From Flammulina velutipes (lineage: Eukaryota; Basidiomycota; Agaricomycetes; Agaricales; Physalacriaceae): a DNA stretch of 64,000 bases. The stretch covers positions 1,798,001 through 1,862,000 of the forward strand of contig CM022375.1 of assembly GCA_011800155.1 (NCBI GenBank), in the 5' to 3' direction. Of the stretch, positions 53,905-64,000 are shown in pieces. A program made the translations under genes and the position numbers. The notes beneath the pieces were generated by a model, which was not told the DNA's origin, made no database searches, and saw nothing but the letters and a program-made list of their open reading frames with translations. Position 1 is the first letter of the stretch; each line of letters starts with the position of its first letter.

Positions 53905-54326
53905 ATAGAGTGTAGATAACGGAATCGACAGCATTCTGAGAAGGTTGTACGCTTTGAGGAAGAGAAGGCTGTTCAATTGATCGGGCTCTGATAAAAATCT
54001 ATGTCGCAAGTCTGGCGATCAGGCAACAGCTGTCTCATCTTTCTCCAATCACCTTCAACGTTTCATCACTAACTTATAATGGTGCATCGTACGGCCAAGC
54101 TCGGGTCTCTAATTTGTCCTAGGCAAGCTGAACAGCGGCTCTGATTAGCGCCAGGGTAGGCCTCGACATACTGATAAATTACAAGATCTGTCAGCGGTCC
54201 TTCTCTCACACCATCTTTCTTTCTATTTATCACGTCTTCTTCTTCGAGAGCAGTGTATCCTTGACGCACAGCCCCGCGCGCGTATATACACCCAAGGTCG
54301 CCTCCCAGTCCCTCGCCTGCATCACC

Positions 54327-56279
54327 ATGAAGATAATCAAGCACCGGATCCCTCTGCGCCGCCCCTTCGCGTCCCCTTCACCCATCGACGAGACACCCAC
54401 GCGCAAGAAGGCCCTCCTCATCGGGATCAACTACAAACCTCCGCGCCGCCGCTTTCACGTCAATCTCAACCGCAAGAACCAGGACGGTGTGCTCGTTGGC
54501 CCACACAGCGATGTCCTAGAGATGCAGGATCTACTGCTCGGTCCGTCTCCGTCTCCTTCTCCTTCTCGTATCGTATTGACGTCGCGTAGACACGTACGAC
54601 TACACCACCCAGGACATCGTCACCATGCTAGACGACGGCGTCGTCCCAACTCTCCAACCTACGCGAGCCAACATTGTGCGTCCCATTCCCACTTCATTTC
54701 TCTGCGTTGCTCATTCTCCTCGCCAGATGCGAGAGATTCAAAATTTTGTTTCAGGCGCCCAGTCAGGCGATCGTTTCTTCTTTCTCTGTATGTCGCGCTT
54801 CCACCCTCTATCCAATTGCTAACAAATGTATGCGCAGACTCGGGCCATGTGGAGCAAGTAGAGAACAAGAACAATACGGAAGAGGATGGGATGGATGAAT
54901 GTATGTCATCATGGGCTATCTTGACTCGACGACTTATGTATTCTCGTAGGCCTGATACCGGTCGACGCAAAGGGCAAAGATAAAGATAACGAAGCATTAA
55001 TGATACGCGACGATGTGCGTTCGACCTGCATTACCACCGACCTGACCTGACCTACTATACGCAGGAACTAAAGAAACATCTCGTCGAAGCTCTACCTGTA
55101 GGCAGTCAACTAGTCGTATGTCCCCTTCCACACACCTTACATTGTCCTCATCTTCATCCCAGGCGGTATTCGACTCCTGCCACTCCGCGTCCCTCCTAGG
55201 TCGGTCTCCTCTCTCCTCTCTCCTCGTTCTCTCTCACCGACATATCCATAGACCTAGACCACTTCCGCTGCAATCGCGTCTTCGTCCCATGGAAGAACAA
55301 AGGCCGGCGCAAGTCCGATTCCGTCTGGAATGCAAACGGTCAGTTCCATCCTCTCTGCCTTTCCCTCTCCATACTTACAACCCTCTCAATCTCAGTTCGC
55401 AACAACGCAATGCGTACGTCTTCTCCTTCGTCTCTCCGTGGCCAGCGTGTAAACCATCGAATCACTAGAAGTCGCAACCACCCGCCGAGTCTACCAAACC
55501 CGACGCATATCCTCCAAGGTCGTCAAAGCACGCAAGACCTCCATCGAGCACGTCGCAGGGCGCCAAACACAGGAAACCCGCAAGCTCAGCATACGCGCCA
55601 ACTTCGCCTCTCCCTCCACCAACGCCAACATAAACGTGGACGTGGACGTGGAGATGGAGATGTGCGACTCTCCAATGGCAATGTGGCCGTGCGACGGGTG
55701 GTGCGATGGCTCCGAGTTCGAGGAACATCAGGCGGCTGACGTCGTACGCTTCCCCTCCTTCTTATGCCGAGTAACAACTCACCTGTATGTGTATAGATCG
55801 CACTCGCGTCTTGCAAAGATGACCAAATCTCTTGGGAAGACGGGAACGGGGCCTCCATGACCAAGGCTCTCGTCAAGATCCTGCAAAAGAACCCTCATCC
55901 AAATCTCAAAGATCTAATGGGCGGCGTCAGGTCTGTCTATATCTTCCCTTCAATCCCTCCATCCTCATCCCAATTTTCGAACAGCCACGAACTCCACAAA
56001 GCCGCTCTCGATTTCCACAACAACGCCAGGACCTACAGAAAGGCCATGAAAGCGTACAAAAAGCGCGGAGGGAAGCAGAAGGGGGTTGAGCTTGATATGG
56101 ATAACTTTCAGGATCCCCAGGTACTTTTCTTATCCCTTTCTCTTACGCATACTAACTATTGCTCTGGTAGCTCTCAAGCCATAAACCTCTGGTGAGTTTA
56201 CATTCAGTTTTGGTATGGCAAATCGGTTATTGACAGGCGCTACTCTTAGGACTTAAACAACACCAAATGGGAACCCTAA
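54327..56279 (+). CDS. Metacaspase 1 (peptidase C14)
   Basis: About 13 exons. Start MKIIKHRIPLRRPFASP chosen as the ATG before RKKALLIGINYKP. Spliced motifs: DGVLVGPHSDVLEMQDLLL, VTMLDDGVVPTLQPTRANI, GDRFFFL + YSGHVEQVEN, IPVDAKGKDKDNEALMIRDD, AVFDSCHSASLL, DLDHFRCNRVFVPW, VYQTRRISSKVV, ALASCKDDQISWEDGNGASM and SSHKPL + DLNNTKWEP. On this model the catalytic pair is His124 and Cys186. Metacaspases are Ca-dependent Arg/Lys proteases linked to cell death and proteostasis. SGHG is SGHV here and DSCHSG is DSCHSA. Confidence 0.88.
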
Positions 56280-56455
56280 GTTTCCTCCCAGGGAAACAGG
56301 CTGTTGGTCTGCTAGCTTCCGTGCGATGAGGACGAGCTCTAATATCACACCATCCCTGGACGTCGATTCCGAACCATAATCCACCCACCTAGTCGAACTG
56401 CCTCAAAGATATGGGCATCGCAATGTGAATTCATCCACGATCGACTCACCCTCCC

Positions 56456-56733
56456 GTCATATCACAAACACATTCTCGCTTCCGGAACTCGATAAGTTCG
56501 AGACGGAAGACCATGCTCCACTCCCATTCACCACGGACAACACCTTCGAAACCCCACGAACTCATCGCCCACACTGGCATGGCATCTTTGTCGTTATATG
56601 GATGGACATCTGGCGTACTTTCACAATTGGATGGATTCCCCGCATTGCCTTTGACGCCGATAAGCGTTATGCCAGACACGGGAAACCTTCAGGGAGGGGG
56701 TCTGGAGGCGGAGCGTGGCGGTGGATGATGTAA
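56456..56733 (+). pseudogene. NOP8 C-terminal remnant
   Basis: TFSLPELDKFETEDHAPLPF matches the KFSLLDHLGLDEFEMDED..MPFTTE part of NOP8, followed by a reduced, altered tail. It sits between the two metacaspases and shows that NOP8 and metacaspase were duplicated as one unit. Confidence 0.65.
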
Positions 56734-57282
56734 ACTAACGCATGCAGTGTAGCCGAATCTATTCTGTGAAATTTATACGCCACATGTGCATGAGACCTGT
56801 TCACTTGACCGGACTAGTACTGACAGTGATAATGATCTTCTGAGTTCTGGTCTCTGGCCAGGGCTTCGCGGGTTTAGCCAGCCGGTGACCCTTGTCAATC
56901 CTCTCACTGCCGAGTCCCAACTGACCGTTGTTCAGAATTGAGAAGTCGCGATGTATCATCCTTCTTGAACATTCACCTTGAAAACGTTTCGTGTTCATCG
57001 CCCCATGTGCTTTGATGGTGAATAGGAAGGCGAAGCTCGGCTCTCCAAATCTACCTAAGTAGCGCTCAACAACGCTGATAAGCGCCAGGCTACATAAGTA
57101 CCGCCACTGATAGATTTATAGATCAGTCTCCCATGGAACTCCAGTTCGTTCTCCTTCACGCCTTCCCTTTCTATATATTCTTCTTCTGTCTATCCATCTA
57201 TCACGCCTTCCCGTCAGCCACGCGCACAGCCCTCCTCCGAGTCGTTTATATATGGGCTTCCAGTTCCCGCTTCGCCATCGGC

Positions 57283-59273
57283 ATGCAAAGCAGATCTCAC
57301 CATTCCTTCGTATACCCTCTCGAGAGCCGGACCACGCCCCAATCTGAGCCTCGTAGGAAGGCACTCCTCATCGGGATCAACTACAAGCCCTGTGGAAAGG
57401 ACGGTGTACTGGTCGGCCCACATAGTGATGTATCCCAGATGAAGCATCTATTACAGAGTGCGTTTCCTCTTCCATTCTCCTATCCCTGTTGGTTCGCTGT
57501 ATTGACTAGACTACCCACATCCAGATACATATGGCTATCCCTCCCAAAACATCGTAACGATGTTAGACGACGGTATCGACGCTGCCCTCCAGCCTACGCG
57601 CGACAACATCGTGCGTCCCTTCCTTCACATTCCCCTCGCTCTCCTTCTCACTCGCTTACACAGATGAGTGAGATAAAGAAATTCGTTTCAGACGCGCTCC
57701 CGGGCGATCGGTTCTTCTTCCTCTGTATGTCCCACCCACAATTATTCTCTATCGCTGACGAGCCCGTTCTTGTAGACTCGGGACATTCAGAACAAGTGGA
57801 GAACATTGATAACACAGAGGAGGATGGTAAAGATGAATGTCAGTATATCCCAATCCCGAACTTGGCTCGATCATGACATTCATCTCAGGTCTATTGCCGG
57901 TCGACGCGAAAGGGAAAGATAGCGATAACGAAGTGTTGATGATACGTGATGATGTGCGTCCAGCTCTCCCTTTCTCCGATTAAATCTCACACACTCTACG
58001 TAGGAGCTCAAAGAACATCTCGTCGATTCCCTTCCCAAAGGCGCTCGACTAATTGTAAGTCATCATGACACCAACTGACGAACCTCGGTACTACCTTCAG
58101 CCAGGCAGTATTCGACTCTTGTCACTCTGGATCCCTCTTGGGTAGATCGCCACCTTCTTCCTCCTCTCCTCTCGACACTCATCATCTCTACTAGACCTTG
58201 CTCACTTCCGATGCAACCGCGTGTTCGTTCCATGGACAAACAAAGGTCGACGCAAGTCAGATTCAATATGGAATGCGAACGGTCAGTTCTTCTTTCTCCT
58301 CCCAATTCCCACACTCAACCTAAAATCTAGTGCGGGACAATGCAATGGGTACAACCCTTTCCCTGACATTCCCTTCACATCTCTGAATCAACCAGAAGTA
58401 GGACCGACTCGGCACGTCTACCAAACCCGGCGCATCTCTTCCAAGGTCGTCAAAAACAGCAATAGACCTCTCGAGCGCGCCCCTGTACGGAGGCAGAGAT
58501 TAGAGGCGCGCACCCTGAGCACCCGGCCCACTTTCTCTTCTCTCTCTGCTCTCTCCACCAACGATCTCCGAAGCACGAATGATAGTAACTCCATTGGACC
58601 GGAGAGCCTGTCGGATTTCCTAGGGCTTGACATGGAGTTCTGTGATTCTCCCGTCAAGATGTGGTGCGACGGATGGTGCGACCCATCCAAGTTCAAGGAT
58701 GACAATGCTGCCGATGTCGTATGTCTATATCAGTTTCACGAGTACTGTCGCAGAAACTGACAAAGTGGTTGTACCTAGATTGCGCTTGCATCATGCAAAG
58801 ACGACCAGATATCCTGGGAAGACGGGAACGGGAACTCTATGACCAAGGCTCTAGTTAAGATCCTGCGGAAGGAACCACATCCCAGCCTCAAAGACCTCAT
58901 GGACAGCATCAGGTATTATACCTTTTTACGCTCCCCATAAGTATGCTTCCGTGCGTGCTAATTCTAATCCAGCCACGAATTCCACAAAGTCGGTACCAAC
59001 TTCCACAAATCCAGCAAACAATACAAGAAGGATTTGAAGAAGTACAGGAAGCGGGGCGGGAAGAGATATAAAACCATTGAGGGGCTCGAGATGGATAATT
59101 TCCAGGATCCACAGGTATTTCTCTTCCCCGTTTATCCTTCCTTCCTGTCCATTGATCTTTTCTCGTAGTTATCTAGCCATAAACCTCTGGTAAGTCATGT
59201 TTGATCAGGCTTCGGTGAACTGGTGATTGATAGGTGATACCAGGACTTGAATAATACTCAATGGGAGCCCTAG
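57283..59273 (+). CDS. Metacaspase 2 (peptidase C14)
   Basis: Same exon plan as metacaspase 1, starting MQSRSHHSFVYPLESR and RKALLIGINYKPCGKDG. Motifs: VGPHSDVSQMKHLLQ, GDRFFFL + YSGHSEQVEN, LPVDAKGKDSDNEVLMIRDD, AVFDSCHSGSLL, DLAHFRCNRVFVPWTNKG, CKDDQISWEDGNGNSMTKAL, DLNNTQWEP. Catalytic His111 and Cys173 on my model; DSCHSG is canonical here. The first exon is 39 bases shorter than in metacaspase 1. An in-frame ATG at 57133 would add a hydrophobic leader, but the later ATG fits the paralogue better. Confidence 0.88.
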
Positions 59274-59748
59274 CCCAGGTCCTGTCGTTCTGCAGAGATG
59301 GAATGTCCACAGATATGCAATACTATTCAACAGGAGGGCCATCGGAGCATGCTGCTATGCTTACACTTGGTTATTTAGCTTCATTTTACAAATCCCCTTT
59401 ACGCCACATAATTATAATGCAGCACTCATTTTACTATACGCACTATGTACAAACTTAGGTTATACTCCATTCCGATCTTCTTTCCAATATGTTTATTGTG
59501 TATCGCCCAAGTCTTATTGCGAGCTTATTTTTCCTTCTCTGGGTGGCGCCAATTGTGATGCGTCCATTGGTGCATTGAACCGATCCTCCCTATCCACCTG
59601 TATCCTGCCACTCAAGGCGCTTCATTATCACCACAAGGATAACCTGCATTCAAGACAATTCAAGCTACAAAGTACAGGACTGAGTAGAAAACGCTACTAA
59701 GGATTGTCCATCGGGCCGTTGTGCCGAAGAGACTTCTTGTCCCACCAC

Positions 59749-60316
59749 CATGGCTCCAACCTTTCGAGAACGATTTCGACGAACACTACTTTACGCCGAG
59801 CTTTGAAGGTTCTTTTGAGTACAAGCACCGCTGGTACTTTCTCTCTGAGATATAGGACAAGCCGACGCGGTACTACGCCTGGTGATGAAGGTTCGCGATC
59901 TCGAGGGCACTACGGCGCGCATTGCCTGCTAGGACGGCGAACGAGGTACGCAATGTTAGTTCCATGGCGGTACAGATGCTCTTTACATCAACCCTCCCTA
60001 CCATTCCTCATTCTCAGAAGAGCCTCCATTCCGCAAGCATAGAGATCCATACCGAGCGCACTCTCGATGCGTGTCGTGTACATGGGTGTCCTGCGAAGGC
60101 TAGCTTGTAGGCTTGCTCTGGATGTCGTCTGACTTGCTATTGCGGAAAGGTATGTCTTCGTTATGACCGAACCTTTGGTCAACACTCATGCCATGAACCA
60201 AAGAAACATCAGACGAAGGACTGGAGTGAGCACAAGAATCTTTGCAAGTCTGCGGGTGCTTTGAACTTCTTTACCGACCGCGACTGGACCGTTTATTCGC
60301 AGCAATACTCCTCAAA
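59749..60316 (+). pseudogene. MYND zinc-finger gene, right-arm copy
   Basis: FENDFDEHYFTPSFEGSFEY and KHRWYFLSEI, a stop, then RDLEGTTARIAC, DGERGTQC and a finger CRVHGCPAKASL-stop-ACSGCRLTCYCGK. After an intron (from GTATGTCTTCG) comes KHQTKDWSEHKNLCKSAGAL. The Cys and His spacing fits a MYND finger, a protein-interaction module. The start ATG is out of frame and at least two stops interrupt it. Confidence 0.6.
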
Positions 60317-60469
60317 CTAGCGCGTCGTCGGATACCGAATGATAAATCTCTTCTTAGATTCATGTCTATGATTTTAGCATGTCTCGGAAATCGGTCCGTC
60401 GTGGCGTCAATGCTTCTTGTCGCAGAATGTACTCCTTTCCCAATTCTTCCCCCTACTGCTATCATCACT

Positions 60470-61096
60470 ATGGTTTTTTCAAACATCACAAATACCGCTA
60501 CGCAACAACAGTCTTCTCTCGCAAAGATAGCAGGTGCTCTGAAGCTCAAGCCGGCGAAACGTACTCGTCCTCGCATCATCGTCCAGCTTCCTCACATCGT
60601 CGCCGCTACTTCTACTCCTATCCCTCCCACCACCAAGTCCAAGTCGAAGTCCAAGACGAAGACGAAGAAATCTTCTGCCTCTCGCCCTCACATCGTCGTC
60701 CAACTGCCCCACATCGTTGGCCATACGCCTACGCCGCCGATGCCATCCCCAGCCTCAGTCGTACCACAGTGGCAGCCTCCTAAACGATATGGCGATATTC
60801 TAGTCGACGGCATCCTCTCGCCCAAGGAATACCTCGCTCAATGTGGTCACTACGACGAGGCTGGTTCATGGCGAATGGGAAAATACGCATCTTCTCCCTC
60901 TTCTACCTCATCTTCGTGTTCCGACTCGGACGACGACTATATTCCCTATATCCCGCGCCCCGTCGGGCCGTCGCAAGCAAAGCTCGAATCAAAGAGAAGG
61001 ATGAAAGAGTTCAGTCGGGAGATGGTGGCGAAAGGAAAAGCGTTCTTTGACGAGAATGGTGACATCCAGTTCTACCGTCTTGGACACCGATTATGA
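60470..61096 (+). CDS. Hypothetical protein with repeated VVQLPHIV motif, copy 2
   Basis: 208 residues, start MVFSNITNTATQQQ, same length as copy 1. Differences are few (RPRIIVQ for RPRIVVQ, MPSPASV for MSSPASV, LGHRL for LGRRL). An upstream in-frame extension exists but runs through MYND sequence, so the internal ATG is preferred. No known domain; basic linker and acidic Ser/Asp run suggest a nuclear protein. Confidence 0.6.
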   Translation: MVFSNITNTATQQQSSLAKIAGALKLKPAKRTRPRIIVQLPHIVAATSTPIPPTTKSKSKSKTKTKKSSASRPHIVVQLPHIVGHTPTPPMPSPASVVPQWQPPKRYGDILVDGILSPKEYLAQCGHYDEAGSWRMGKYASSPSSTSSSCSDSDDDYIPYIPRPVGPSQAKLESKRRMKEFSREMVAKGKAFFDENGDIQFYRLGHRL

Positions 61097-61867
61097 TTTC
61101 TGATTCTAATTCTCGGTCGGTGTTCTTTGAGTTCTTCCGCATTTCGTATTTGCTAACTCGCCTAACGATCACAGACTATTGACTTGGGATACCCTTTTTA
61201 CTTTGACCTGCCTCTCCACCTCTCTATCGCATTGCTCTATTTGATACCCACTACAGTCATAATAATCTCGCAACATCTAATACTCTACACCTCTGCTCTC
61301 TTTTAATTTCTTGGCCAGCTCGATTTGTTCCGTTCTATGTGAGTTTTCTTTCCCTTCAATTCTTTGTTTCCCATTCTGACATCCGGCAGGTTTCGCCACA
61401 CCGGAGTTCGTAATGGAATACCGAAGAATATCATAAACCGGAAGTCTGTAATGGGATACCGCGAAAACGACACATATGGGTTCAACTTGGAAGCTCTATG
61501 CATACGATTAGTAGCCGCTCGGGGAATAGATAATTGTGTAGTACCAGCGTCGAAATTAATTGACTCTGAAGAAATTTGGGTTCCGGTTGACCATCGAATG
61601 GGCGCGCCACATATTTCAAACTGCTCACTGTTCGAAAACCAAGACTTCAGCGCTTCAGCATTCGCGAAGCAATGTCTGTCTACACATCAACCTCCCAATT
61701 GCGCATCCCAAACAAATCAACACCTTTATAAAGTGATTGCTTCATGACCTGGTTTCGCATGACTCCAAGCAGGGGTGAAGGAAACACTAATTTTTGCGCA
61801 CTTGGAAAATCTAAGTGACCAGAGAGCCCCAATAAGTATTGTCCACCCGTGACAAACCGTCGTCCAG

Positions 61868-62330
61868 TCATAAACTCATCGCGTCCATCATCGTGGCGAG
61901 GGAGGTTTCGGAAGATGTACCTGGTCGCGTACTCGACCGTGAAGGAGGCAGGCCTTTGGGCTTTTGGGATTTTCGGGGGGAAACCGTTGCGGGAACCGAC
62001 AGTGAAGACGGAACAAAGGTTATCCGACGAACATAAAGTCTCCTCGTAGCAACTGCGTCCCTCAACTTCGAATATCTCGATTCACCAAAAATCTCAGTGA
62101 GCGTCCCTCTGTGGTTGGCTACCCACTTCGTTGGGGGCAGCAAAGCTCTTTTGTTGTCGGAACTGACTATGGCGAAGACCCCGGGAACAAAACATTGGAA
62201 AAGGTAGAAGAAGTTCGTCACGACAGGGTCCTTGTTATCGAGCTCAAGCGCCGGCGTCCCACTAGGTTGGAGTCCTGCGCGTTCAAACCTCTCATTCCAG
62301 GTTTGCCAGGTCTTTTTCGGAAATAGAATG
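61868..62330 (-). pseudogene. Partial tandem copy of the right-edge unknown gene
   Basis: The minus strand has VTNFFYLFQCFVPGVFAIVS, LPPTKWVANHRGTLTEIFGE and SRYSKLRDAVATRR, matching SNYFYLLQCFIPGIFTILTS and IFGDTRFSQLEDAVQRRR of the next gene. It then runs into unrelated sequence. Truncated. Confidence 0.5.
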
Positions 62331-62351
62331 TAGTTTGGAATCCAAAGCTCC

Positions 62352-63956
62352 CTAGCATCCTTTTCGAGCCGTGCTGCGACATCCTAGTACACGAAACCAG
62401 TGTTCAGCGAGTTTCACATGAAGTGTGTTTGTCCTTACCGTGACTGAATCGGTGAAATCTTGCTCAGACCATTGTGCACTCAGAAGGGGCTGAAGGACAC
62501 CCTCTGGGATATATGACTCTCTCGCACGCTTCCAAGATGAACAGTCTCTTTCAAGACCTACGTAGGCTCGCCAGTGATCAAGAGCGCGATTGCAGACATT
62601 GAAGACGACCCGATACGACGGCTTGCCAATGTTCACAATCTGGGAAACCAAGTCATCCACACGGCGCTCCTGCGGGACATAACCTCCCGGTCCTCCCCCA
62701 ACCCGTCGCCTCTGCACAGCGTCTTCTAGTTGCGAGAATCTAGTATCTCCAAAGATATAGAGAAGAGCATCTTTGTTGGAGGCTACCCATACAACCGGCG
62801 GAAGAGCTACGTGCCCAGAGGAGGTCAAGATGGTGAAGATTCCGGGGATGAAGCACTGAAGCAGGTAGAAGTAGTTCGAGAAGGCAGGGAAGTCTGTTTT
62901 CAACAGACCGTCCCCTGTAGATTGGAGATGGGCTTCGTCGAATTGCTTTCGCCAGGTTTCTCTCCAGATAATAGACGCGATGACCAAACCGATGTACTCT
63001 GGAATGTATACATAGATGTTTTCGTCATCTTGGATGTTAGGTGACCCACATAGCCGCCACTGTGTACCACCCTACGCTCGACCAGTCAGCAGAAGTAACG
63101 ATGGGTAGTGCGACAAAACCCTACTTGTTGAATGTAATCGGAGGTGAAGTCACGCCACCATTCGCTTTGCAATAGAGGTTCCACGACTTGCGATCGGATG
63201 TACACCTTAGCGCGCTGCCATGCAGATAAGAGCTCATGTATCTGGTAGGGAGTGATGTGGGTATGGTTGGCCCAATACGCGAGTCCGTCCTCATGAAGGT
63301 CAAAGACGACGTTTCCTGAATTGGCCATCTTCTGTAGATGAAAGTGACTGGTCAAGAAGTTTAGGTTACTCGGAGACGCACCTATTAAACCTGACCATGT
63401 TGCATCCCGGCAGAAGCAACTCCAAGTCCGCTGAGTTGTTTAGGTTTTTCCGTTCCCCGGAAACGATCAGGTGCCCAGTTACTCGACGTTCAAATTCTAC
63501 CCAGTCAAGCGGCTGATAATAGCAAGGTATCGTAAAGGCGGCGGAAAAAATGGGTTGCATATGCACTGTATGAACATACACCTAGTCCTCGTACTGGACG
63601 AACATAAGTATACCTGAAATGTACATACGTTCTTGCAAATGATCACTCTCAGTAATCTACAGGCTCCTCTCTGGCGCATTCTCAGAAGGCTTCGTACGTC
63701 GTATCAGTTGTTTGAACTCGTTTAAAGAACGGCCTGGATGGACATTATTAGTTGTCGTGGATAAAAAAAAATGCAATGCAGAACCCAAACCTTTATGGAT
63801 ACGAGAAGTACTCGCATGCTGGACGGAACCGGCTGAGCTGTCGGAAAATTTGCGTTCCCGTTCCCTCTCCGCGAAGTCCAGGAAATAATTAGCGAGCTCT
63901 TGTCTCAACAAATGAACCATTTCCTCCCGAATACCGTTGGTGTCCGACGGGGGCAT
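62352..63956 (-). CDS. Unknown multi-exon protein
   Basis: Minus-strand exons from MPPSDTNGIREEMVHLLRQE: EFKQLIRRTKPSENAPERSL, PIFSAAFTIPCYYQPLDWVE, LELLLPGCNMVRFNR, then (after an intron GTGCGT..CTACAG) KMANSGNVVFDLHEDGLAYW, and finally FSNYFYLLQCFIPGIFTILT with VDDLVSQIVNIGKPSYRVVF. No domain recognised; several intron borders are approximate and the start may lie beyond the window. The similar unit at 61868-62330 shows local duplication. Confidence 0.5.
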
Positions 63957-64000
63957 GAGCCATGGAGGATAGTATTTGCCATGCGTTCCGCGAGTCTCTA

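Larger units (their letters stand above)
59739..61579 (+). repeat. Inverted segmental duplication, right arm
   Basis: Matches 47311-49190 in opposite orientation. The two arms enclose about 10.5 kb with NOP8, the metacaspases and VYGHIIN copy 4. Confidence 0.85.

Overview
The window reads as nuclear DNA of a mushroom-forming basidiomycete (Agaricomycetes). Genes are dense and cut by many 45-60 bp introns with GTRNGT donors, CTRAY-like branch points and YAG acceptors. The gene set includes expanded metacaspases, MYND-finger genes and many hypothetical families. The mobile elements (Ty3/Gypsy, Plavaka-like, hAT miniature elements, a Penelope-like RT) fit that lineage. This is judged from sequence features and recalled families, not from a database search.

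Layout. (1) 1-14.4 kb: a minus-strand two-gene element or locus, with an ORF of unknown type upstream of a Penelope-like reverse transcriptase that runs off the left edge. An 11.5 kb minus-strand Ty3/Gypsy element (947-12445; LTRs 791 bp with 2 mismatches noticed; flanking ATGT) has inserted inside a 64 bp intron of that locus. Between its pol and 3' LTR the retrotransposon carries about 3 kb of plus-strand, intron-containing ORFs with their own TATA-like box. This is the most unusual feature of the window. (2) 14.4-30.6 kb: a nested transposon cluster with a dead RT gene, two inverted copies of a CATCWGGAAAGGCC element (one with a TA target duplication and an empty-site paralogue in the window), a tRNA-like pol III segment inside a CCGGTC-rich element, a 2.6 kb near-palindrome in a Plavaka-like gene, and five hAT-type miniature elements with exact 8 bp target duplications, two of them nested in a third. 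(3) 30.7-37.4 kb: five compact housekeeping genes: YPP1/TTC7-like, ATP synthase subunit g, CBP3 chaperone, Skb5/Nbp2-like SH3 protein and a p24 cargo receptor. (4) 38.5-40.8 kb: a tandem cluster of small secreted proteins, two intact and two decayed. (5) 40.9-64 kb: a segmentally duplicated region with caspase-like genes, four copies of a 135-140 residue family of unknown function, an inverted duplication of 1.85 kb, a NOP8 gene with two NOP8 remnants, two tandem metacaspases, and unknown repeated genes at the right edge.

Several otherwise conserved housekeeping ORFs break by one base, usually at mononucleotide runs (YPP1, CBP3 three times, Skb5). Some frameshifts here, including those in the young retrotransposon, may therefore be assembly errors rather than decay.
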